This document shows positions 15,256 to 23,909 of a stretch of 39,129 bases of DNA, one piece after another. Every line of letters starts with the position of its first letter. Position 1 is the stretch's first letter. The stretch covers positions 1 to 39,129 of the forward strand of contig USQK01000006.1 of the NCBI GenBank assembly GCA_900556785.1. Reading direction: 5' to 3'. A program made the translations under genes and the position numbers. Below the pieces are notes generated by a model. That model saw nothing but the letters and a program-made list of their open reading frames with translations. It did not search any database and was not told the origin of the DNA. This stretch comes from an uncultured Veillonella sp. Its GTDB lineage: Bacteria > Bacillota > Negativicutes > Veillonellales > Veillonellaceae.

Positions 15256-15978
15256 ATGAATCAAGCAGTAATCGATATACAAGGGATTACAAAGACCTAT
15301 GTAAATGGTAAATTATCGGTGCCTGTTTTACATGGTATTGATTTACAGGTCAATAAAGGCGAATTCGTATCTATTATGGGTCCTTCCGGTTCTGGTAAGT
15401 CTACCTTTATGAACATTCTTGGCTGTTTAGACAGACCAACGACAGGTTCATACCGCCTTAATGGCGATGAGGTAGCTACTTTATCCGATGATGAATTGGC
15501 CTTTGTACGAAACAAACAAATAGGCTTTGTATTCCAAAGTTTTAACTTATTAACAAAATTGACAGCTTTAGAGAATGTGGCGCTCCCTATGATTTATGCA
15601 GGGATGGATAAAAAGTCACGTAATGAACGTGCCGCTGCATTGTTATCCTCTGTTGGCCTTGGGGATCGTATGGATCACTTGCCATCTGAGTTATCTGGTG
15701 GTCAGCGTCAACGTGTAGCCATAGCTCGCGCGTTAGCGAATAATCCTGCTATCATCATGGCCGATGAACCGACAGGCAACCTTGACTCCAAGTCGACTAT
15801 TGATGTTATGAATATCTTTAGAGGTCTCTATGATGAAGGGCGTACAATTATCCTCGTTACTCATGAACCTGAAATTGCAACCTATGCAAGTCGTAATGTA
15901 GTATTGCGCGATGGTTTGATTGTAGAGGACTCTCAAAATCTCAATATGACGCCTGTACAGGAGGTGCCACATGTATAA
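15256..15978 (+). CDS. MacB/LolD-type ABC transporter ATPase
   Basis: This 240-residue ABC ATPase of the MacB/LolD/FtsE group shows Walker A GPSGSGKS, the Q-loop GFVFQSFNLL, signature LSGGQRQRVAIARAL, Walker B IIMADEPTGNLD and the switch His in LVTHEPE. Such ATPases drive mechanotransmission exporters rather than importers. ATG 15256 follows AGGTG at 15248-15252. An in-frame GTG at 15250 overlaps the ribosome site. It follows the adaptor by 12 bases and overlaps the permease by eight. The ATPase and permease are separate proteins here, whereas E. coli MacB is a fusion. Confidence 0.93.
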   Translation: MNQAVIDIQGITKTYVNGKLSVPVLHGIDLQVNKGEFVSIMGPSGSGKSTFMNILGCLDRPTTGSYRLNGDEVATLSDDELAFVRNKQIGFVFQSFNLLTKLTALENVALPMIYAGMDKKSRNERAAALLSSVGLGDRMDHLPSELSGGQRQRVAIARALANNPAIIMADEPTGNLDSKSTIDVMNIFRGLYDEGRTIILVTHEPEIATYASRNVVLRDGLIVEDSQNLNMTPVQEVPHV

Positions 15979-17182
15979 AGAGAGTTTCTTAATGGCATGG
16001 GCATCCCTCATTGCTAATAAAATGCGTTCCATTTTAACCATGTTAGGCATTATTATCGGTGTAGCTGCCGTAATTGCCTTAGTATCCATTGGTAATGGTG
16101 TAAAGCAAGATATTCAAAACTCCATCTCTAGCTTAGGATCTAATCTATTGATGGTTATGCCTGGGGCACCACGCACACCAGGGGTTCGACCTTCTGCAGG
16201 TTCTATGAAGTCTTTAAAGGTTTCTGATTACGAAGCGATTTCAAAATTGGATGGTGTGAAAGCTGCCAGTCCGATGACAAATGGTTCGTATGTAGTAATT
16301 TATCAAAATAAAAACTGGACCACTTCTGTATCTGGTGTTAGTTATAACTATTTAGATGTAAACAATTGGTCTATGAAATCTGGTCGCTTCTTATCTGAAA
16401 AGAATGTACAGAATCGTGAACGCGTCGCAGTAGTAGGTAAAACAGTTGTTAAAAATCTATTTGGTGATGAAGATCCAGTAGGTGCAGAAATTCGTGTTAA
16501 AAACATTCCGTTCCGTATCATTGGTGTCCTTAATAGTAAGGGCAGTGGTGCTATGGGTAATGACCAAGATGATATGGTTGTTATCCCGTATACTACAGCC
16601 ATGGAACGGGTAGAAGGTGTTGATTATCTTCGAATGATCTACGTAGTAGGTAAGGATGAAAACGGTATCGATCGTTTACAATCCGATATTGAAAACCTAT
16701 TGCGCGTACGTCATGGAATCAAGGATACTAATCTAGATGATTTCAATATTCAGAACATGAACTCTATCATGGAAACTATGGAGGAAACTACAGGAACATT
16801 AACATTATTCCTTGGCGCTGTAGCTGCTATCTCGCTCGTTGTTGGTGGTATCGGCATTATGAATATTATGCTCGTATCAGTAACAGAACGGACAAGAGAA
16901 ATTGGGGTGCGTAAGGCTTTAGGTGCAACTTATAGTGTTATCGTTACACAGTTCCTTATCGAGGCTGTTGTTATCAGTCTGATGGGGGGCATAATAGGGA
17001 TTATACTCGGCATAGGCTCATCTAAGCTGATTGGCATGGCTTCGGGCATGAGTACAGTTATATCTATACCAACGATTGGAATGTCCTTTGCCTTCTCTAT
17101 GGCAATAGGTTTGATCTTTGGTATTTATCCAGCCCGTAAAGCGGCTAAACTTAATCCAATTGATGCATTACATTATGAATAA
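15971..17182 (+). CDS. MacB-type ABC transporter permease
   Basis: This 403-residue permease has the MacB/FtsX layout: one membrane helix near residues 17-45 (SILTMLGIIIGVAAVIALVS), a large extracytoplasmic MacB-type domain (about residues 50-275), then three helices (about 278-305, 325-355 and 365-390). Conserved stretches include TMLGIIIGVAAVIAL, GGIGIMNIMLVSVTERTREIG and the C-terminal GIYPARKAAKLNPIDAL. AGGAGGTG ten bases upstream and an eight-base overlap show tight coupling with the ATPase. It ends the exporter operon, followed by a long terminator hairpin. Confidence 0.93.
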   Translation: MYKESFLMAWASLIANKMRSILTMLGIIIGVAAVIALVSIGNGVKQDIQNSISSLGSNLLMVMPGAPRTPGVRPSAGSMKSLKVSDYEAISKLDGVKAASPMTNGSYVVIYQNKNWTTSVSGVSYNYLDVNNWSMKSGRFLSEKNVQNRERVAVVGKTVVKNLFGDEDPVGAEIRVKNIPFRIIGVLNSKGSGAMGNDQDDMVVIPYTTAMERVEGVDYLRMIYVVGKDENGIDRLQSDIENLLRVRHGIKDTNLDDFNIQNMNSIMETMEETTGTLTLFLGAVAAISLVVGGIGIMNIMLVSVTERTREIGVRKALGATYSVIVTQFLIEAVVISLMGGIIGIILGIGSSKLIGMASGMSTVISIPTIGMSFAFSMAIGLIFGIYPARKAAKLNPIDALHYE

Positions 17183-17244
17183 TCCTTAGTTGTAGATGCG
17201 TTTTTTTAAGAACATACTACATAATTGGATAGAGTTATTCGCAT

Positions 17245-17292
17245 ATGGTGCGTTGCATGATACAATATGTATGATGTAACGCACCATTTTTA
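17245..17292 (+). terminator. Terminator after the exporter operon
   Basis: A 14-base stem, ATGGTGCGTTGCAT (17245-17258) against ATGTAACGCACCAT (17274-17287), with one G-T pair, is followed by TTTTTA. The remaining 115 bases before the next gene contain a TTGACA at 17310-17315 without a clear -10 partner. Confidence 0.9.
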
Positions 17293-17406
17293 TATGTTTG
17301 TATTGAATTTTGACATATAACTATAAAGATTTTCATACAGGTAATGTAATAGACTTAGTATTTAGATTAGTTAATCTATGGGTATGTATATAGAATGGAG
17401 AACCTT

Positions 17407-17871
17407 ATGGCTACAACATTGTTAGAATATTTCAACGAATTACGAGATCAAAACCCATTTTCTTGGGTGAAAGATTCTGAGATTACAGCAGTGGAACCAG
17501 GTCATGCGGAAATGACATTGCAAACAAATGAAACAGATTACTGCAATTTTAGAGGGGATTTGCATGGTGCCGTATGTATTGGCTTAGCAGATAGTGTGAT
17601 GGGGACTGCTTGTTTTACATTGGGAAAATCTGTTAGCACCATTGATCTTAATGGTAACTATGTGAAAGCTGTTAAAGGCGGTGCTGTATTGCGTGGTGTA
17701 GCCAATGTAGAGCACAATGGTAAAACTACTATGGTTGCTACCGCTCGTATTTATAATGAATTAGGTGAACTTGTTCACTTGGCACGGGGTACATTTTTTG
17801 TACTAGAAGAGAAGCCATTACCTGATTTACCATGGCGTTTTATTGAAGAAGACAACCCTGATTTGGTATAA
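17407..17871 (+). CDS. PaaI/YdiI-type hotdog thioesterase
   Basis: This 154-residue single-domain hotdog protein belongs to the PaaI acyl-CoA thioesterase group. The conserved pattern NFRGDLHGAVCIGLADSVMG contains the HGG-like helix-start motif (LHGA), and DLNGNYVKAVKGG is typical of the strand forming the CoA site. ATG 17407 is chosen because GGAG at 17397-17400 is correctly spaced. ATG 17395 lacks a ribosome site. pheS begins 36 bases after its stop without any terminator between, so the three genes may share a transcript. The acyl substrate is not predictable. Confidence 0.85.
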   Translation: MATTLLEYFNELRDQNPFSWVKDSEITAVEPGHAEMTLQTNETDYCNFRGDLHGAVCIGLADSVMGTACFTLGKSVSTIDLNGNYVKAVKGGAVLRGVANVEHNGKTTMVATARIYNELGELVHLARGTFFVLEEKPLPDLPWRFIEEDNPDLV

Positions 17872-17907
17872 TATAAGTTAGACTTTTACAAATAGGAGGA
17901 TGCTTGA

Positions 17908-18930
17908 ATGGAACAAGAATTACAACGTATTAAGGCAGAAGCCCTTGATGCCATCAAAGACGCTGCTGATCAACAAGCGTTGCAAGATATACGTGTTAAA
18001 TATTTAGGTAAAAAAGGCGAGGTAACGGCTTTACTAAAAGGTCTTGGTAAATTATCTCCAGAAGAACGTCCGAAGGCTGGCGCCCTCGTTAATGCTGTTC
18101 GTGAAGCGTTAGAGGCTGAAATTGATACAGTTAAAGCTCGTATGGAAACTGCAGAGTTAAATGCTCGTTTAGAAAAAGAGCGCATCGATATTACATTGCC
18201 TGGCCGTGCACAAAAAGCTGGTCATATCCATCCATTAACAAAGGTTAATGAAATGATTGAAGACTTCTTCATGAAAATGGGGTATACCGTTGAAGAAGGT
18301 CCAGAAGTAGAGCAAGATTACTATAACTTTGAATGCTTAAACTTGCCTAAAGATCATCCTGCACGTGATATGCAAGATTCCTTCTATATTACAGAAAACT
18401 TCTTATTGCGCACGCATACATCTCCAGTACAAGCTCGTACAATGCAACGTCATGAACCTAATAGCCCAATCCGTATGATTGCGCCTGGTAAGGTTTACCG
18501 TTGGGACTATGATGCGACTCATTCCCCTGTATTCCATCAAGTGGAAGGCCTCATCATCGATGAGCATATTACATTTGCTGACTTAAAAGGCACATTAGAG
18601 TCCTTCTTACGTCACATGTACGGTGATGAAACAAAGGTACGTTTCCGTACAAGCTTCTTCCCATTCACAGAACCATCTGCAGAGGTAGATATTTCCTGTG
18701 TAATGTGTGGTGGCGAAGGTTGCCGTGTATGTTCTCATACAGGTTGGCTTGAAATTTTGGGCTGCGGTATGGTTCATCCCGATGTATTGCGTATTAATGG
18801 GTACGATCCTGAAAAGGTTAAAGGCTTCGCCTTTGGCATGGGCGTAGAACGTATTGCTATGCTTTTATATGGCATTAACGATTTACGTCTATTCTTTGAA
18901 GATGATGTACGATTCTTGGAACAATTTTAG
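17908..18930 (+). CDS. pheS: Phenylalanine-tRNA ligase, alpha subunit
   Basis: This 340-residue protein is the catalytic subunit of the tetrameric PheRS that charges tRNA-Phe. An N-terminal coiled-coil of about 90 residues binds tRNA. The class II core follows, with GRAQKAGHIHPLTKV, the motif 2 region around RTHTSPVQARTM and PGKVYRWDYDATHSPVFHQ, and the motif 3 region FAFGMGVERIAML. TSFFPFTEPSAEV is the Phe-binding segment. The ribosome site AGGAGG lies at 17894-17899. pheT follows nine bases after the stop, the normal pheST order. No T-box leader is seen upstream. Confidence 0.97.
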   Translation: MEQELQRIKAEALDAIKDAADQQALQDIRVKYLGKKGEVTALLKGLGKLSPEERPKAGALVNAVREALEAEIDTVKARMETAELNARLEKERIDITLPGRAQKAGHIHPLTKVNEMIEDFFMKMGYTVEEGPEVEQDYYNFECLNLPKDHPARDMQDSFYITENFLLRTHTSPVQARTMQRHEPNSPIRMIAPGKVYRWDYDATHSPVFHQVEGLIIDEHITFADLKGTLESFLRHMYGDETKVRFRTSFFPFTEPSAEVDISCVMCGGEGCRVCSHTGWLEILGCGMVHPDVLRINGYDPEKVKGFAFGMGVERIAMLLYGINDLRLFFEDDVRFLEQF

Positions 18931-18939
18931 GAGGAACTC

Positions 18940-21384
18940 ATGAAAGCAAGTTTACAGTGGATGAATGAATACGTGCCTGTGGATATGAATCGTCCTGCTC
19001 AAGAATTGGCCGATGAATTAACACAAGCTGGTATTCCTGTAGAAGATGTCATTGCTATGGATAATGGCATTAAGAAAATTTATACTGGTAAAATTGTTGA
19101 GATTACAAAACATCCAGATGCAGATAAATTACAAGTATGCCAAGTTGAATGCCTTACAGAAGAAGGTGAACCTGTTACAAAACAAATCGTAACGGCTGCT
19201 ACAAATGTTGCAGTAGGTCAAATCGTGCCTGTAGCGTATCATAAATCTCGCTTAGCAGATGGTACAGAAATTAAAAAAGGTAAATTGCGTGGCGTTGTTT
19301 CTGAAGGCATGTTCTGTTCCGTTGCAGAATTTGGTATCTCTAGCGACTTAGTATTGCCAGAAGAAGCTCAAGGAATTTACATTTTCCCTGAAGGAACACC
19401 AATTGGTCTTGATGTAAAAGATGTTTTAGGCTTAAATGATACAGTATATGAATTTGAACTCACCGCTAACAGAGCTGATTGCTTCTCAATGGTTGGTTTG
19501 TCCCGTGAATTTGGAGTCATGACAAATCAAAAAGCTTTATTCCCTGTTATTATGGTTAACGAGAATGGAGAATCCATTGAAGGCAAAGCATCTGTATCTA
19601 TCGAAGCTGATGACCTTTGTACGCGTTTTACAGCTCGCGTAGTAACTGATGTTAAGGTTGAGCCATCCCCATTGTGGATGCAAAACCGTTTACGTAATAG
19701 CGGCATTCGTCCTATTAATAATGTAGTAGACGTAACAAATTATGTTATGTTAGAACTTGGTCAACCTATGCATGCCTATGATTATGATCATGTAAAAGGT
19801 CATAAATTAGTGGCGAGACGTGCTAAAAATGGTGAAGTGCTTGTTACACTTGATGGTTCTGAACGCGAATTGAATGACTCCATGCTTATCATTGCTGATG
19901 CTGAACGTCCAGTAGGTGTAGCAGGTATCATGGGTGGCTTTGATAGTGAAGTGACAAACGAAACGACCACAGTTATGTTTGAAGCTGCTGTATTTAATGG
20001 TCCATCTATTCGACGCACTGCTAAAGCTCTTGGCATGCGCTCTGAAGCATCTGGCCGTTTTGAACGTGGTGTAAATCATAAATACACCGCCTATGCTATC
20101 GACAGAGCGGCGCAATTATTGCAACAAATTTGCCCTACTTGTAAAGTTGATGTAGGCGTTATCGATGTATATAAAAATCCTGTAGAACAACATACAGTTA
20201 CTTTCACAGCAGCACAAATCAATGATTACTTGGGTACAAACATTGAAAAAGACGAAATGGTTCGTATTTTGACAGCCCTTGAGTTCGTTGTAACCGAAGA
20301 CGGCGACAAGTTGTCTGCCCTTGTTCCAACATGGCGCGGTGATGTAACAGTGATGCCTGATATCGCTGAAGAAATAGCTCGTATTTACAACTACGATAAT
20401 ATTACTCTGACAATTCCTGTAGCCGTATTGTCCTCTGGTGGTATGACACCTAAGAAAGCTCTTATTAAAGAGGTTACACATGCTTTGGCTAAATTGGGTA
20501 TGACTCAAATCATTACATTTAGCTTCATGCATAAAGATGGTCTTTCCAATATGATGCTTCCTGAAGGGGATAGCCGTTATACAGCCATTCCAATCTTGAA
20601 CCCTATTTCCGAAGAATTCCCTTATATGCGTACTACATTGGTGCCGGCTGTTATCGAAGCAGCAAAACGCAATATTGCACAACAAAATAAGGATCTTTGG
20701 TTATTTGAAACGGCTAATGTGTATGAACCAAAAGATTTACCTTTAACAGAAGTACCTCATGAACGCCCTATGGCTTGTGGTATTTTGATGGGGAAAGCAA
20801 ACCAAGCTGGTTGGAATCAAGCAGAACGCACTACAGATTTCTATGATGTAAAAGGTATTGTAGATGCGTTGTTAGCTGAACTAGGCGTTACAAGCTATGA
20901 AGTTAATCGTGGCACTGAGCCATACTTTCACCCAGGTGTGAGTGCTCAATACGTAGTTGATGGTAAAATGATTGCTCAATATGGTGAATTACATCCACAA
21001 GTGAGCAAAAACTTTGACTTACCTGGCAAAGTATATATGTTTGAAATCGATTTGGAAGCCGTATTATCCTTAACGATTCCACCGTTCCGTTATACATCCT
21101 TCAGTAAATTCCCAGGCACTAGCCGTGACCTTGCCATCGTTGCACCTGTGTCCGTATCTAGTGGTGAAATTTTATCCATCATTAAAGAACATGGTGGAGA
21201 ATATTTAGAAAGTGCGTCTATCTTTGATGTTTATGAAGGTGAACATATCGAAGCAGGTTACCGCAGTCTCGCATACAACTTACAATTCCGCTCTATGGAA
21301 GGTACGTTGAATGATGAGGATATTGACGGTAATATTCAAGCTATTATTGATGCATTAGCAGAAATTAACTGCAAATTACGTTAA
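18940..21384 (+). CDS. pheT: Phenylalanine-tRNA ligase, beta subunit
   Basis: This 814-residue protein is of normal length for PheT. Domains in order are an EMAP-II-like tRNA-binding OB fold (about residues 40-150, KHPDADKLQVCQV), the B3/B4 editing domain that removes Tyr-tRNA-Phe (about 210-380), the B5 domain, the catalytic-like core, and a C-terminal FDX-ACB anticodon-binding domain (about 720-814, FSKFPGTSRDLAIV). AGGAGG at 18930-18935 gives strong initiation. It ends with a palindromic terminator. Several long minus-strand open frames inside it are shadows. Confidence 0.97.
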   Translation: MKASLQWMNEYVPVDMNRPAQELADELTQAGIPVEDVIAMDNGIKKIYTGKIVEITKHPDADKLQVCQVECLTEEGEPVTKQIVTAATNVAVGQIVPVAYHKSRLADGTEIKKGKLRGVVSEGMFCSVAEFGISSDLVLPEEAQGIYIFPEGTPIGLDVKDVLGLNDTVYEFELTANRADCFSMVGLSREFGVMTNQKALFPVIMVNENGESIEGKASVSIEADDLCTRFTARVVTDVKVEPSPLWMQNRLRNSGIRPINNVVDVTNYVMLELGQPMHAYDYDHVKGHKLVARRAKNGEVLVTLDGSERELNDSMLIIADAERPVGVAGIMGGFDSEVTNETTTVMFEAAVFNGPSIRRTAKALGMRSEASGRFERGVNHKYTAYAIDRAAQLLQQICPTCKVDVGVIDVYKNPVEQHTVTFTAAQINDYLGTNIEKDEMVRILTALEFVVTEDGDKLSALVPTWRGDVTVMPDIAEEIARIYNYDNITLTIPVAVLSSGGMTPKKALIKEVTHALAKLGMTQIITFSFMHKDGLSNMMLPEGDSRYTAIPILNPISEEFPYMRTTLVPAVIEAAKRNIAQQNKDLWLFETANVYEPKDLPLTEVPHERPMACGILMGKANQAGWNQAERTTDFYDVKGIVDALLAELGVTSYEVNRGTEPYFHPGVSAQYVVDGKMIAQYGELHPQVSKNFDLPGKVYMFEIDLEAVLSLTIPPFRYTSFSKFPGTSRDLAIVAPVSVSSGEILSIIKEHGGEYLESASIFDVYEGEHIEAGYRSLAYNLQFRSMEGTLNDEDIDGNIQAIIDALAEINCKLR

Positions 21385-21401
21385 TTTTAAGCAGTATATT
21401 G

Positions 21402-21430
21402 AAAGGGTTTACCATATGGTAAACCCTTTT
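21402..21430 (+). terminator. Terminator after pheT
   Basis: AAAGGGTTTACCAT (21402-21415) and ATGGTAAACCCTTT (21416-21429) form a perfect palindrome. The T run is only four bases, so it may act in both directions or be inefficient. Confidence 0.78.
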
Positions 21431-21472
21431 AGTACTATAGTTATGCCTTTAGTTAGGTAGAAAGGACTGTCC

Positions 21473-23896
21473 ATGGAATTATTGGCTCCTGCCGGTACGA
21501 TGGAAAACTTTATAGCCGCTTTAGAATCTGGGGCTGATGCTATTTATCTTGGCGGTAAAGGCTTTAATGCTCGTGCTCATGCAGCAAACTTTGGCATTGA
21601 AGAACTGGCTGAGGCTATTCGTTTGGCTCATATTTTAGATGTGTCCGTATATGTAACCGTAAATATCCTCATAGGTGATTCCGAATTAAAGGATCTCGAG
21701 GCGTATTTAAAGGACTTAGAGCGCATCGGTGTGGATGCTATTATCGTTCAAGATTTAGCAGTTGCTAAATTGGCACAACGAGTGGCTCCTAAACTTCACT
21801 TGCATGGCAGTACGCAGATGACGGCTGCTACATTAGATGCTGTTCGTTTTTATGAAAGCCTCGGTTTTACCCGTGTTGTATTGGCTCGTGAATTGAGCCT
21901 CCTTGAAATTGAACATATTTGTAAAAACTGTACAGCTGAAATCGAAGTCTTTGTACATGGTGCCTTATGTGTGTGCTATTCTGGTCAATGCTTGATGAGT
22001 TCCTTTATCGGTGGTCGCAGTGGTAACCGTGGTGCCTGCGCACAACCTTGCCGCTTGCCTTATGAGTTATTAGATTCATCTGGCACTAGCTTGTTGCCAA
22101 AACATGAAGCCTATCTGTTAAGTCCAAAGGATCTTAACTATAGTGAGCATATGAATGAACTCGTTGCAGCCGGTGTTACGTCCTTTAAAGTAGAAGGACG
22201 CATGAAAAAGGTTTCCTATGTGCGTCAAGTTATTGGAACGTATCGCCATATTTTAGATACAGCTCATATGGATGCTGCTGATGCCGAGGCCTTGGCATTA
22301 GGGTTTACCTACAAAATCTCTACTGATTATTTAACAGACCATGTAGGGAAATCCATGATGACCGTTGTGGCTCCAAATAATCAAGGGAAATTGATCGGCA
22401 AAGCAGAGGTCAAAAAGGGACAAGTTCATTTGTACCTAACAGAACCGATTGAAAAAGGTTCACTCTTAAAGGTAATGCAAGCTTCTGGTAGTATTACGTA
22501 CTACCAAATTGATCAGAATTGGTCCTTAGTAAATGAAAAACATTTTGTAGGTAAACCTGATGAAGGCTTTGCGGCAGGACAAGTATTCTTGGCATCTACG
22601 CCAAAATCTCAAAAGCAACGGGGCTTACAAGACTTTAGTGCTAAATTAGAAGTACATGGTTATCTATCTATTAATACAGACCGAGAACAGCCATGTACAA
22701 ATCTTACCTTTGTATTAAACGACGGTCGTACTGTGACAGTATCTAATGAGTTTGAACCAGTTTATGCTAATAATAAACCGACTACATTAGAGAAGGTTAC
22801 AGACCAAGTAGGTAGATTAGGCAATACATTGTTTACGCTTGGCTCTATGTCTATTCCTGACGGGCCTTATATGTGGCCAGCTAGTGTGTTAAATGCATTG
22901 CGCCGAGATGCTGTAGAAGCACTAGAAAACTTATTGATTACAGACCATGAAACGGCTTGGGCTGAGCTGGCTGTAGAGCCTCAAGATATGTCATCTATGG
23001 TTGCTAAGGGTAAGGTTCAATATTCTGAGCCTATGGTGAGTGCTCGCGTTGATGAGCTAGAGGCTGTAAAAGCAGCTATTGAAGGGGGCGCTAAGAAGAT
23101 TATCTTCGGTGGTGACCGTTTACAACGTAAGCCTTATGAACTTAGCATCTACGAACAGGTAGCTAAGCTTTGCAAAGACCATAATGTACTTTGTGTATTT
23201 GCTACCCCTCGGGTTGTGAAAGATGATGAAGTAAAGGCGTATATGAATACCCTTAAGGCCATAGTTGAGGCGAAACCAGATAGCATTTCTATTCACGTCC
23301 CTCAAGCCTTATTGTGGCTTCGTGATTTAGGGTATACAGGTGCTATTGAGGCTGATACAGGTCTTAATATATTTAATGGCTCTGCATTACAAGTATGGCA
23401 AGACTTTAATATGAGTAGCATAGCGCCATCCTTAGAGTTAACATTGGCACAACTTGTTAACTTGCAAAAATCTACTAAATTGCCATTAGAGATAATGGTA
23501 CATGGTTACACGGAAATGATGATTTCTGAATACTGTGCCATCGCTAGCTTTGTGGGCACTGGTAAAAAGGAAAACTGTCCTATGCCATGTGTAAGCGAGG
23601 ACTATGCATTGAAGGACCGTAAAGGGGAAGTGTTCCCACTTCGTACAGATCCATATTGCCGTATGCATATTATGAACAGTCATGAAATGGACATGCGTGC
23701 CTACGTACCAGAGTTACATCGAAAAGGGTTACATATTTTGCGCATCGATGGACGTCATATGGATCCAAAGAGATTGCGTATTATCATAGCAGATTATGTA
23801 TCCATTCAAAATGGAACAAAAGAGGCTCCGCCTAAGAGTGTAGGCAAGGATGATACGCCTATTACAAGGGGCCACTATTTTAGAGGTATTTTATAA
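21473..23896 (+). CDS. U32-family protein, RlhA-like rRNA hydroxylation enzyme
   Basis: This 807-residue member of the U32 family, long labelled collagenase-like peptidase, begins with the typical MELLAPAGTMENFIAALESG. A four-cysteine cluster sits in the HGALCVCYSGQC ... CAQPC region (about residues 162-195), as in U32 proteins thought to carry an iron-sulfur centre. A DUF3656-like domain lies near residues 400-490 (VLNDGRTVTVSNEFEP). E. coli RlhA, with U32 plus DUF3656, makes 5-hydroxycytidine in 23S rRNA using prephenate, so this role is inferred. The protein is longer than RlhA. Its last 300 residues hold a second barrel-like region with HGYTEMMISEYC and KENCPMPCVSEDY. AAAGGA precedes the ATG. 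mutS2 follows 13 bases later. Confidence 0.82.
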   Translation: MELLAPAGTMENFIAALESGADAIYLGGKGFNARAHAANFGIEELAEAIRLAHILDVSVYVTVNILIGDSELKDLEAYLKDLERIGVDAIIVQDLAVAKLAQRVAPKLHLHGSTQMTAATLDAVRFYESLGFTRVVLARELSLLEIEHICKNCTAEIEVFVHGALCVCYSGQCLMSSFIGGRSGNRGACAQPCRLPYELLDSSGTSLLPKHEAYLLSPKDLNYSEHMNELVAAGVTSFKVEGRMKKVSYVRQVIGTYRHILDTAHMDAADAEALALGFTYKISTDYLTDHVGKSMMTVVAPNNQGKLIGKAEVKKGQVHLYLTEPIEKGSLLKVMQASGSITYYQIDQNWSLVNEKHFVGKPDEGFAAGQVFLASTPKSQKQRGLQDFSAKLEVHGYLSINTDREQPCTNLTFVLNDGRTVTVSNEFEPVYANNKPTTLEKVTDQVGRLGNTLFTLGSMSIPDGPYMWPASVLNALRRDAVEALENLLITDHETAWAELAVEPQDMSSMVAKGKVQYSEPMVSARVDELEAVKAAIEGGAKKIIFGGDRLQRKPYELSIYEQVAKLCKDHNVLCVFATPRVVKDDEVKAYMNTLKAIVEAKPDSISIHVPQALLWLRDLGYTGAIEADTGLNIFNGSALQVWQDFNMSSIAPSLELTLAQLVNLQKSTKLPLEIMVHGYTEMMISEYCAIASFVGTGKKENCPMPCVSEDYALKDRKGEVFPLRTDPYCRMHIMNSHEMDMRAYVPELHRKGLHILRIDGRHMDPKRLRIIIADYVSIQNGTKEAPPKSVGKDDTPITRGHYFRGIL

Positions 23897-23909
23897 AAGA
23901 GGTAGTACA

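Noticed and set aside
20116..20685. 189-codon open frame on the minus strand
   Set aside because: It lies wholly inside pheT, with odd composition rich in Cys, His and Phe and no ribosome site. It is a shadow of the real gene.
23850..23909. Longer N-terminus of MutS2 from 23850
   Set aside because: It overlaps the U32 gene, has no ribosome site, and adds residues absent from MutS2 proteins. TTG 23910 fits better.
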